From the NCBI GenBank assembly GCA_036417435.1, contig CM070900.1, positions 170,056,815-170,120,814 on the forward strand: DNA of 64,000 nucleotides, read 5' to 3'. This DNA is from Inia geoffrensis. Lineage: Eukaryota; Chordata; Mammalia; Artiodactyla; Iniidae. Shown here piece by piece: positions 11,711 through 21,706 of the stretch (its first letter is position 1; each line of letters starts with the position of its first letter). The position numbers and the translations under genes are program-made. The notes under the pieces are model-generated. The model saw only the letters and a program-made list of their open reading frames with translations, did not search any database and was not told where the DNA came from.

Positions 11711-13102
11711 CCTTTCTGATATCCACAACCCAATCTATAAAGAGCAGAATATGAGCAGCACTATGTCTTAGGGAGATAATAGTGTACTGAGGCAGCATAA
11801 AGTAGACAGAAAGTTTCATAAGAGATAAACCTGGAAATGTAGGTAAAGGCAGATTCACAAAGGGCATTAGAAATAATTCTGAGGACAAAATCAAATTTGC
11901 ATTTCTGAAAGATGAATGTGGCTTTAACTACACAGGGTGAATGGTAGGTGGTTATGAGAGGTAATGGAGAGATTATTAATATCTTAAAGTCATAATCCAG
12001 GTAAAAAACAGTAAAATTTTGATGAAAAGTAGTGGCAGAATGAAGAGCACAAACACATTTTAGCAATGTTTAGTCAATAAAGGGGACTGGAATGGATGTA
12101 AACAATAAGTGATTTAAAAAGAAGTTTAGAATGTAACCAAGAAATTGGATGTATCTTGGTCAAGTTAACTGGTAGTTTTGTTATTTAAGCAACTGGAAAA
12201 TGTAAATGATGATCCAGTCACTAGCACCTAGAGGCAAATATGAGTGATACTATAGAGTTAGGCATACAGGATGAGAGACAAAACTTGGGGTGCATGAACC
12301 TTTAAAGGGCAGGGAGAGGAAAAGGGTGTGTAAAGAAGACTGAGAAATGGTGATCAAGGAAAAAAGGAGAGAGCCAAGAATAAATGATGCTGAGGAAGCC
12401 AACCACAGTTGGAAGCAACCTGAAGAAAGAGATTTGCATCAACCAATTTAAATGCCCCTAAAGAAGACAAGTAAACATGAGGAGCCTCTTTCACTGGTGG
12501 TAGGAAAGATCAGTTAATCAGAAGCAGTACTGAAAAGCTGAAGGAAGGCAGTTGTGGGCCTAAAATGTGCTAATAGGCAGTACTAGGCTCAGGAGAAAGC
12601 AAGATTCCAACTAAGGGAAGGAGCCAGTGGAAATATTCTGTGGAAGTGAAACAATGAATGAGTTTGTCTGTAGTACACCCAGTGGCAGACTGGATTGTGA
12701 GAAGTGTCTGGGAAGCAGGCAATAGTGGAAGAAACCAGAAGGGGGTGATTTACATATATTGTTTAATGTTCACTTTGCAAACTCTTTATGGAATTCAAAT
12801 ATGTTTCCAATTCTTGGTTGAGAAGCTCAGAGTTCTTATACAAAAATGAATTGACAGAGCTTTAAGTTTTGTTGAACAGTGGATAAAACATATTTCCCGG
12901 AAGGGAGATTTGGAGAAACTGAGGAGTTGAGGTTTAGAATGAAAAAAAAAACAGATGGATATCAGACTATGAACGGTTTTGAAAGAGTTCAGACTGTGTG
13001 TAGTGATTCATAACATACCACCAAAGGATTTGGACAGAGCCGTGATACGTTCAAAGCCCTATAACCAAAAGACTAATCTGCAGTAATGGAGAAGTTATTT
13101 TT
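11711..13102. other. Intronic stretch, possible further L2 relics
   Basis: Purine-rich, moderately diverged sequence; parts around 12240-12560 resemble antisense L2. No coding signal is supportable. Confidence 0.4.
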
Positions 13103-13115
13103 AAAAAGAGGTAAG

Positions 13116-13331
13116 GGCTTCCCTGGTGGCGCAGTAGTTGAGAGTCCGCCTGCCGATGCAGGGGACATGGATTCGTGCCCTGGTCCGGGAAGATCCCACA
13201 TGCCGCGGAGCGGCTGGGCCCGTGAGCCATGGCCGCTGAGCCTGCGCGTCCAGGGCCTGTGCTCCGCAATGGAAGAGGCCACCAGTGAGAGGCCCGCGTA
13301 ACGCAAAAAAATAAATAAATAAAAATAAATA
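13116..13331 (+). mobile_element. CHR-2-type SINE
   Basis: Starts GGCTTCCCTGGTGGCGCAGT, ends CCCGCGTAACGC with an AAATAAAT-type tail. A 13-bp perfect target duplication, AAAAAGAGGTAAG, lies at 13103-13115 and 13332-13344. Confidence 0.95.
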
Positions 13332-13445
13332 AAAAAGAGGTAAGATTGGATTCTGTTTCAATTTGCAGAACGAGTTACTGGAATTAGAAGGAAACAAGGA
13401 AATCTTAGCCCATTATCATAAAGTTGAAGAATTTTAACAACCATT

Positions 13446-13620
13446 TTGATGTGGGTGCCTTATGTGCCATTTACTATGCAAAGCAATTTACATGCATTAA
13501 CTCATGAACGAGTTCCACGAGGACCCTACTACTTGTACTCCCATTTTTAATTTGAAACAACAGAGGCTTAGAGTGTTTAAGTGACTTGCCAAAATTTTGT
13601 TAATTCAGAAGGAATAGAAA
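13446..13620 (-). mobile_element. MIR SINE
   Basis: Antisense MIR order: 'TATGTGCCATTTACTATGCA', 'TTTACATGCATTAACTCATG', 'GAGGCTTAGAGTGTTTAAGT' and GACTTGCCAAAATT. Confidence 0.75.
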
Positions 13621-14224
13621 ACCCCAATCCATCGCCAAGTATACAATCTCATACAAAAAGGGAAGTATGGTCTCAAATCATCAAAATGCTTATAGGTTGA
13701 GCTTCAGGCAGGTTGGGTCAAGACTCCCCATCACCTTTCCTGGAATTCCCAAGTGTGTGTAGCCTCTTGTGCGTGTCTGTCTCCAGTCATGTTTCCCCCA
13801 AGATGTTGAAATAACTACAGCCAGACGTTTGTGCACCAGAGTGCAGAGAAAAAGAAAAAGAGAGCATTTCCTAGAAGGTCCCATCAAATATCTCCTCTGA
13901 TTTTATTGGCCTGAAATGGGTTATATTTACATTCCTGAACCAATCTTTATTAGCCAGAAAAAAAGGTTCATGTTTGTTAGTTTAGACTTGAGCCAAATGC
14001 ATCCATGGGAGTCAAGTTCCTTGTAAGGTATACTGAAGTGTGAGGGAGAGAGTGATATATGAATATGTATATGAACAGTTCCTACCATTAGGTGGGATTA
14101 ATTTTTTGTGGGGGATTACTACATTATCCACTACAATTACAGTACTATACTTACAGAAGTGAAATAATTTGCAAAGGATCATTTATCTATTTAATTGCAG
14201 AACTGGTTCTAGGTTTCAATACTT

Positions 14225-14280
14225 CTGACTTTTGGTGTATACACCCATGTACACACATATACACACATACATACACAGTT
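14225..14280. repeat. CA/TA-rich simple repeat
   Basis: Imperfect ACACATATACACACATACAT-type sequence. Confidence 0.7.
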
Positions 14281-15394
14281 TGCATTTTTCCTTTTACTAA
14301 AACTAGATGAAGTGATAAATGTTTAGGAAGATAGATTTAGATAATAGAGTAGATACATACGTACATATATGCATATATACATAGATCTCTCTTACCCTTA
14401 ACATGGCAGAATCATCCGATCAAATAAAAACAAATAATTTCGTGTGTGTTGGGTGTGTTTTAAATAAACTCTAATTAACTGGTCCTTAGTACCTTGGCTA
14501 AATGCATTTGAATCAGAAGTAATTTCTTTATCCTTTAAGAATATAAAGCTACACAGCAAAAATACAAACCTTACTGAATTATAGCTGAGAGCCCTTGAGT
14601 GAAAGAATCCCAAGCTCATACATCTTTTTCATGATTTCTATGGAATTTCCCAATGACAACTTCTGTGAAAATAATTTCTAAATTACATTAAGTACAAAGG
14701 AGACAACATTGTACCATCAATAGAAGTCAGAGTTCAGTTATGTGTTGCTGGGAGCAGACATTAAGGTTTGTATTGGTGTTCGTGGTATAGAATTCTTGGC
14801 ACACAACAGAGAGATAAAGTGCTCATTAAAATGGATTCACTTATCCATCAAAGTTCATTTGAATCACCAGGTGTAAAATGTATAATCTAAAATATTTAGG
14901 ACATATCTGGGAAGAAAGTTTTATAACCTTAGAGTGCTTCTGGATCATTGGACTGAATAACAAATCACAAGTTGATGTCACAGCATTACATGTGCCAGGG
15001 GATACTCTGAGGCCAGGCTGAGTAGTCAGAGTTGGTGGCAGAGAAAAACAAATTGCCTGCTCTGATCCTAGAAGTACAGGTCAAGGGAGCATAACTTCTG
15101 TTCTGGAGGACTTTTTTGGCATATGTCTTTTCTGATCCTTAAAATTTCTGATTACTTCAAGCAGGTTTAATAAGTATGCAAACTCTTCATTCTTGTGTCT
15201 CTAATAAAGTGACCCAATATTGTCAGAGTCCACTTGTTTACATTTTAATATATTTTAAACACACATCTCAAAATCACATTTTTCTAACATACAAGAGATA
15301 AAATCCAGATTAGTACTCAATATTCAAATAATATTCAAATATTAAGGTATGGGACTTTATGTATTTATTTTATTTTATGTATACTCAAATAGCA

Positions 15395-15585
15395 CATATT
15401 GTGTGGGAAACTATTATAATTTCTTTATAAATATTAGCTGATTTAATACTTCTATTAAATGAGTACTCTTTTTCATTTTTTTATTTTTTTTTTTGGTATG
15501 AGGAAACTAAAACAGATGTTACATAATTTTCTTGAGGTCTCACAGTTTTCTAGTGGTTGATCTAGGATTCAAACCTAGGTATTAA
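15395..15585 (-). mobile_element. MIR SINE (diverged)
   Basis: Antisense MIR-like blocks: 'GAGGAAACTAAAACAGATGT', 'TTGAGGTCTCACAGTTTTCT', GGATTCAAACCTAGG. A T-rich run interrupts it near 15480. Confidence 0.6.
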
Positions 15586-15671
15586 AGTTCCAGAGGCAAA
15601 GATGGTAAACACAATGGCAAGCAATGCAGGAATTGCTTGCATTGAAGGAATCGCCTAGGGAAGGTGTGTAA

Positions 15672-15830
15672 GGCTGGACTTCTCAAAGATGGCTACTCAT
15701 CAGACTTATCTGCAGAGATTTTTAAGTGTTTCTGATACCTGGCCCACCCAAGAATAATTAAATTAGACTTTCTGATGAGGGCCCAGGAATTGGTCTCCTT
15801 AATAATCCTTGTAAATGTCTTATATGCAGC
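15672..15830. mobile_element. MER5-like hAT transposon fragment
   Basis: 'GACTTCTCAAAGATGGCTAC', 'CTGATACCTGGCCCACCC' and 'GGGCCCAGGAATTGGTCTCC' match the MER5 layout, including the central CCCACCC and GGAATT blocks. The termini are eroded. Confidence 0.6.
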
Positions 15831-16859
15831 CCTGGTTGAAGATAAAGAGGACAGAGGAGACATTTACAACTTTACAAATATAGAGAGAATCAACAGAAGG
15901 AAGCTAAGAGACAAGTGTTCATAAGCAGTGCAGTGAAATCTAATGTAAAACTGATAAAGACCCAGTTCCCTTAAAAAGTAAGCTCACCTGCTGTGCATGT
16001 ATGTTTAATTTTACTGTATAAAGTCTGCTATAATTATAGTTTCAATGTCTTATAGTATCCTAGGCCTGTAAAGTATGTCACATGTGTGCACATGCCCTCA
16101 TTTGCTTCCCTCTATCTGACTCATTTCTGAAACCCTCTCTGCTTTACAGTTCTCTGCTGCTTAATGTCTTCTTTAGGGGTAAAATGTACATTTATTTTCC
16201 AATCTTATTTGGAAAGAAAGTGTATTATATTTATCATTCTATACCTTTTTAACTCTGTATTATTTCTTGATTATAATGCAGTGTATACATAAGGCAAAAG
16301 CAAAGAGAAAATATGTTGCATTATATTTTTATTTCTTTTCTTGTTTATGCATCAGTCCTGAGAAGGGTTGACATTATTAAGCAAATAAATGTATATTGAC
16401 TTCCATCAGATTTGTGTTCCAACTTGTGGCTAAATCTTGTTTATGTGATTTTTTAAATGTAATGTCACTCATTTCGGGTTCTGCTTTCTTAAATAAGAAC
16501 AGAGATGTGCATTAGAAATTCAAGACAAGTTAAGCTCTCAATTTGGTGTTAAAAATACTCTAAAGGCCATAACTAGCTTCCAGGTTGCCCATTTCAAGCA
16601 TTGTGTATTGCATTTGTGTCTTTTGTGTGTATTTAGGAGTATTACAAGGATTCACCAATAAACATTTATTTGGGATGTAATTCATGACAGGCATTAGTTG
16701 TACAAAGAATGAATGTGGAAGGGCTTCTGATGTAAAAGACTCTGTATTCCATGAGAAGAACAAATGATGCGTAGAGTTTTAAAAAATCAAACTGTACTAA
16801 GACTATTGGGAGTACACAGGAGTGGACAAACTATCTGTGCTTGGGAGCAGAAAAACAAG

Positions 16860-17330
16860 GACTTGCAGAGGTGAAAGTAGAACTGGGACATCAGGAGTGA
16901 GTAGGATTTCTCCAGATGGAAGCCAACGTCCTGCAGGCAGCAGGATCACCTGGGCAAGAGCACAGAGGCGTGAAAGAGCCTCAAATAAACAGTAAATAAG
17001 TATGTACAGTGACTGCATGGGGTCCCTGGCAGCACAGTTGGAAATTAATCTGGGAGGGATATCGAAACCCATTCATGTCATGCTAGTCATAGCATGTCAG
17101 TGAGTTTAGATAATGTTCTTTCATTAGGAATAAAAATCCTTTCTAAGTTTTTTTTTTTTCTTTTTTAATTCTAACTTTTTTTTAAATGAATGAGAGTAAC
17201 TTAATCAATCTCATGTTATAGGAAAATTACTCTGATGCTCCTGTGTAAAAGGAGCTGGAAGAGGAAGCAATTAGAATGCTCTGGAGACTTGCAGTTGTGA
17301 GAGTGAAGATTCAAACCAGTTGAGACAGCG
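16860..17330 (-). mobile_element. Possible L2 relic
   Basis: 'AAAATTACTCTGATGCTCCT' and the following GGAGCTGGAAGAGGAAGC segment resemble antisense L2 upstream sequence. An AT-rich insertion or expansion lies near 17140-17190. Tentative. Confidence 0.4.
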
Positions 17331-17574
17331 GCAGGGCAAAGACAAAAAGCAAAGGACATATTCAATTTATAGAATGTCCTTATACATCTGAGAAATTTTA
17401 AAAAATAAAGAGGTCATAAATTCAACAGAATCCAATTATGTTTTCAATGTATTTCTAGTAAATTTGTTTATTTATTACCCTAAATGCAAAAAAATACATA
17501 GAATATAAACCTGTCATGCTGGAAGTGGTGTTTGACAGAAAATAATTAAGTAGCATATTATCTTTTATTGTATG

Positions 17575-17650
17575 TTGAGAATAGTACCTGGTGCATGGTG
17601 TGGACCACTGAACATTTCTTGACTGAAGGAAGAATGAATGAATCAACAGA
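17575..17650 (+). mobile_element. L2 3' end fragment
   Basis: 'AGTACCTGGTGCATGGTGTG' followed by ACTGAACATTTCTTGACTGA and GAATGAATGAA is the usual sense-strand L2 tail. Confidence 0.6.
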
Positions 17651-19214
17651 TCAATGCCTACTTTAGCTGAAATCATGAGATAGTTGGGCTCAGTTCTATT
17701 ATCACCTGTTTACTATTTTGTATGAGAATGACTGTCAGTATCGATAAGAATGATTTTAACATCATTGGGCTTCAATTCTTTTATTGTCAAATGCAGACAT
17801 TGTGTCATTATTTCTAAAATTCATCCCCATTGAGAATATTAATCTTAATGAAATCAAATAAAGTATATCACATCTTGCATGAGCAAACAGAAGTAGGCCA
17901 TGTGTGGTTGCATTATGAAAGAAAGCTGGCTTACTTTCTCTAGGCTCCAGAACCCACATCATGTGAATGGAATAGAACTTAGGGAGGAGAGATAATTAAA
18001 ACTCTGAACTTCAACATTTAGAGTGGTTATATTGTCATCCTGGGTTTCAGTGATAGAATAAACTCCGGGATGATGGCTACAGACAAGAAGACTACTCCAG
18101 TTTCTGTGGATTTCACTGACTGTATTATTTCCTTGTTTCACATCAAACATGCCCCAACCACAACCTCCCACTCCTACCTCTTGGGTATTTAGTGTTTAAT
18201 AGTGTCAGGAACTGGTGTGCTACACAAGCACTACCAAGGAAGTCTTTGAAGATGTACATGCTCCAGACAATTAGTGGCATCTTCTTAATGAAGGGAGTAT
18301 GAAGTCTCTCTTTTGCATTAGTTTGGTGAAAGCTGTGGACCAGTAAACAAAACAAGCTGCTATAATGCTGTTTAATTGTGTTCTTATAAACTCATATAGA
18401 GGTAGCTCAAAAACTCTTAAATAACTTACATCAGAAACTGCTTTTTCACTAAACCAGAGTTAATCGCCACTGTAACTCAGTGTATATAATTTTTTAAGAT
18501 CATGGATATTACTATGGATGAAACAAGTGTCATTCTTGCTATCCTGTGATCCTTTTGAGTTGGACAAAAGTGGAATTGAATGATGCATATTTGCTGTTTC
18601 TATAACTTATGAAAATACTTCTTAATTCACTCCTTTAACATTTGAGCTTAAAAATTATTAACATAAAGAATTTAATATACATTTGGAAAATATTTTTCTA
18701 TATACTTAGCAAAAATGTATTCTGCATTGAGCACATGGTGACCATTAGATAAAAGTTTATTAAATTTGTTACTACATACTTTCTGGAAGATATAATACTT
18801 TTTTCTTCAAATATATCCTCAGAGTAAAACAACCCACTGCTTTTCAACTGCAATATTTATACCTAGAATTGCGCATTATTCAATATTTGTAGACTTTACC
18901 TGTATAACACATGTGTGATGAAGTGATAATGAAGATCTAGGTAAGTGATTTTTCTGGGGGAAAAAATCATTACCTAGAAGAGAGGAGGGAAGAGGGGAAT
19001 TGACTCTTGCAGCTGTTCATTCTTACATCATTAAGGAGGACATACTTTTGATGAATCCTTAATATAGGTCCCCAATGCCTACCAATGCTTATTTGTCCAA
19101 TAATTATTAAAGATGCTGCGAATATTGTTGAGGATGATGAAAATGATGATGATGGATGATGTTGAATAATATCAGTTGTCATTCTTGACAGCTTAGAAAT
19201 GTTTGCCTACTTTC
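17651..19214. other. Intronic stretch, nothing recognised
   Basis: AT-rich sequence with a short GAT-rich patch at 19121-19165. No repeats or coding signal I can name. Confidence 0.5.
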
Positions 19215-19331
19215 AGGAATTCCCTGGTAGTCTAGTGGTTAGGGCTCTGAGTTTCCACTGCAGGGGACACAGGTTCAATCCTCGGTCAGGAAACTAAGAT
19301 CCTGCAAGCCGTGAAGCCAAAAACAAAAAAA
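19215..19331 (+). mobile_element. Short CHR/Bov-tA-type tRNA SINE
   Basis: Starts GGAATTCCCTGGTAGTCTAG, contains the B-box-like GGTTCAATCCTCGGTC, and ends in an A-rich tail. Target duplication GTTTGCCTACTTTC (19201-19214) and GTTTCCCTACTTTC (19332-19345), one mismatch. Confidence 0.9.
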
Positions 19332-19938
19332 GTTTCCCTACTTTCCTTCTAGTAGTGTCTTCTCCTGGGAAAGGCTGTTGTAATAAAACATATGCTTTAT
19401 CTGTTGATATAACTAGGATTCACCAAAACATTTTAAGATAAAGCATTTGGCATTGAATGTCTACTGAAAGTTAGGATTTCTTACTTTTTCAGCATTCTAA
19501 CACTTCATGTAACAAAAAAGTAGAGGTGAAGAGATGGTTCATTCTCTTAGCTTTTAGAGCAAACCTTTAAGATTAAGTTTGTTCCTGGTTGGCACTGTCT
19601 TACGAAAAAAGCCTGAGTGAGTAAATGGAACAATCTTGCATTCCCCAAACTGACAGTTAAATTGAATGCCTCCAACAGATGAAGAGTGTTCTGTCCACTG
19701 TATAACTTTGGATGCACATTTCACTCCCTTTGTGCTCAGTAGGCATTTCCTTCCTTCATCAGCAGCATATTATTTTATTTATACTAAGTTTGATAATTTT
19801 GATTCTACTTTGTTCTCAATTCAGAATAGTAACACTGAATGGACATTAAGAAGAGATACTCATTTAAAAAGTTCTTAGAGGAAGACTTAACTATGACTAT
19901 GAATATGTAAGACAAAACTGCTGAAAAAATCTCCCCTC

Positions 19939-20149
19939 GGGCTTTCCTGGTGGCGCAGTGGTTGAGAGTCCGCCTGCCGATGCAGGGGACACGAGCTCGT
20001 GCCCCCGTCCGGGAGGATCCCACGTGCCGCGGAGCGGCTAGGCCCATGAGCCATGGCCGCTGAGCCTGCGCGTCCGGAGCCTGTGCTCCGCAGCAGGAGA
20101 GGCCACAACAGTGAGAGGCCCGCGTACCGCCAAAAAAAAAAAAAAAAAA
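19939..20149 (+). mobile_element. CHR-2-type SINE
   Basis: Near-consensus body with a tail of over 20 A residues, unusually uniform. Target duplication AAAAAATCTCCCCTC / AAAAAATCTCCCGTC at 19924-19938 and 20150-20164. It sits 680 bp before the 120-bp cadherin exon, in the sense orientation. Confidence 0.95.
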
Positions 20150-20164
20150 AAAAAATCTCCCGTC

Positions 20165-20829
20165 AACTACTCTTAGAACATAAATAATATGGCCAAGTGT
20201 CAAGAGATGAGAAAAGCTACAGATAATTTGGATTGTCTTTAACGTTTTCCTATGTCAGTGAACAGAGAATAATTCAGTCTTGAGGCATAAAGGTGCTTCT
20301 CTAGCTAGAATTGGAATTATTTTCGGTTCCTCATTTTCTCAAATATTCTGTCCTAATTAAAGGCTTCCTAAATGAGTATGTAATTGTTGATTTTTAAGCT
20401 GCAATTGCAAATTACTTACACTCTCTAAAGTTCAGTAAGCCTTTAAACCTTTAGCTCTTCTATTGATAACCTAATCATGCAATTAAAGCACCTACAGTAA
20501 GCAGATGAGCTAATGCAAGTGGTGTCATGTTTTCTTTGGTGTACAAATCAATAAAACTATTGTGATGACTTTCAGGTCAATGACCTAGCTACTGGAAATG
20601 GACACAGCTTTAAACATAGATATTTAAAATGGGTATCATTTGTACTAACAGCTAATATTTTTGCTCAACATTTTGTTTATAATATAGTTCAGTTATTCTC
20701 AGGGACTTCATATACTCACAGAATTAAGGAATGCCATATTCCAAAGGAAAATGGAGTCCAGAAGATAAAAGACATGACCTTGAGCTCTATAAAACAAAGA
20801 TGCTAGAATCATATGGTCTTATTTTCCAG
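20165..20829. other. Intronic, repeat-free approach to the first exon
   Basis: No transposon recognised. 20395-20560 contains several TAAT/ATTA-type motifs and could be conserved noncoding sequence; conservation cannot be judged from one genome. Confidence 0.4.
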
Positions 20830-20949
20830 GTGCTTATGTGCTCCAGGTCAAGGCCACGGACGCAGATGACCCAACCTATGGAAACAGTGCCAGAGTCGTT
20901 TACAGCATTCTTCAGGGACAGCCTTATTTCTCTATTGATCCCAAGACAG
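20830..20949 (+). CDS. CDH10: Cadherin type II exon (EC2, first half), CDH10-like
   Basis: Internal coding exon of a classical type II cadherin, a single-pass membrane protein that mediates calcium-dependent homophilic cell adhesion. It is 120 bp and enters and leaves in phase 1, so it can be skipped without breaking the frame. The acceptor is TTTTCCAG and the donor CAG/GTAAAT. The 39 complete codons begin [20 protein letters not shown] and continue through [17 protein letters not shown]. The calcium-ligand motif DADD is at 20859-20870. This corresponds to the N-terminal half of EC2, and the length equals the usual size of this exon across type II cadherin genes. It joins in frame to the exon at 32049, forming a Gly codon across the junction. 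The family is certain. The CDH10 assignment rests on recalled similarity of this and the next two exons; CDH6 and CDH9 are the closest alternatives. There is no stop or frameshift, so the gene looks functional here. Confidence 0.93.
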
Positions 20950-21624
20950 GTAAATTTTTTATTAGAGACAACATTATCACCTCCCTTCCCCATTCTAACA
21001 CTGCAATAAAGATTCAATGTGCTCCCCATCTAGCAAAGGAAGATAGGCTTTTACCTTGCTGCTGCAGAGCTATTTCTTTCAGATTGAACTTGGTATAAAT
21101 ATAAACCTTTTTACACATACATGCCAAGTCCAAATATGTTAGTTAGGAATTCTTTGTATGATTTACTTTAAATTTTCCAAAGTCTAGGAATATTTGTTTT
21201 TTTTGTTTCTTCTAGCTAAAATAGCATTTTATTTCAGTTTTTCTTGGTTGGGTTCAACTATATTCAGTTTGGGGCCTAATCAGCCCAAGATTATGGAGTT
21301 TCTATTGATATCTTTATCAAGGGTTATGGATGATGACTTTGGAAAAATATAGACTTATGCTTCTAGTAGGGGAAAGAAGAGGGCTGACAAACTTGAAACC
21401 CCAAGATCACTAATTCTTCTGGTCTATGTTTTTGAAGCCAGTCTCGTTTTTAAGTCAAACCATTGAAATTCCAGTTTTCAAAGCCCCATATAAGAATCTA
21501 TGGAAAGTTAGAAAGGGCAGGAAAACATGCAGGACTATTTTGTATTCCCTTTAAAACGAAACGAGTTCCCCCTGTTTCTAGATAATCTGTTTTTGAGTGA
21601 AGATAGTTTTTAAGGAACTCCAGT

Positions 21625-21706
21625 CAAGCTCAGTGTCACAGTTAAAGCAGAAACTCCATAACGACAAGCTCAGTGTCACAGTTAAAGCAGAAACTCCATA
21701 ACGACA
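21625..21706. repeat. 40-bp perfect tandem duplication
   Basis: The unit beginning CAAGCTCAGTGTCACAGTTA is repeated exactly with period 40: 21625-21666 matches 21665-21706 over 42 bases. It lies 676 bp downstream of the 120-bp exon. Confidence 0.97.

Larger units (their letters stand above)
1..20829 (+). other. CDH10: Cadherin upstream intron (partial), 3' end
   Basis: Inferred intron: all sequence up to the acceptor at 20829 precedes the first visible exon and contains no other cadherin-like coding block. The upstream exon, which would complete EC1 and start EC2, is not in the window, so this intron is at least 20.8 kb. Content is SINEs, L1 fragments, L2/MIR relics and unassigned AT-rich sequence, listed separately. 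Confidence 0.85.

Noticed and set aside
20731..21029. Two other frames overlapping the 120-bp exon
   Set aside because: They are out of frame or antisense to the cadherin reading frame and ignore its splice sites.
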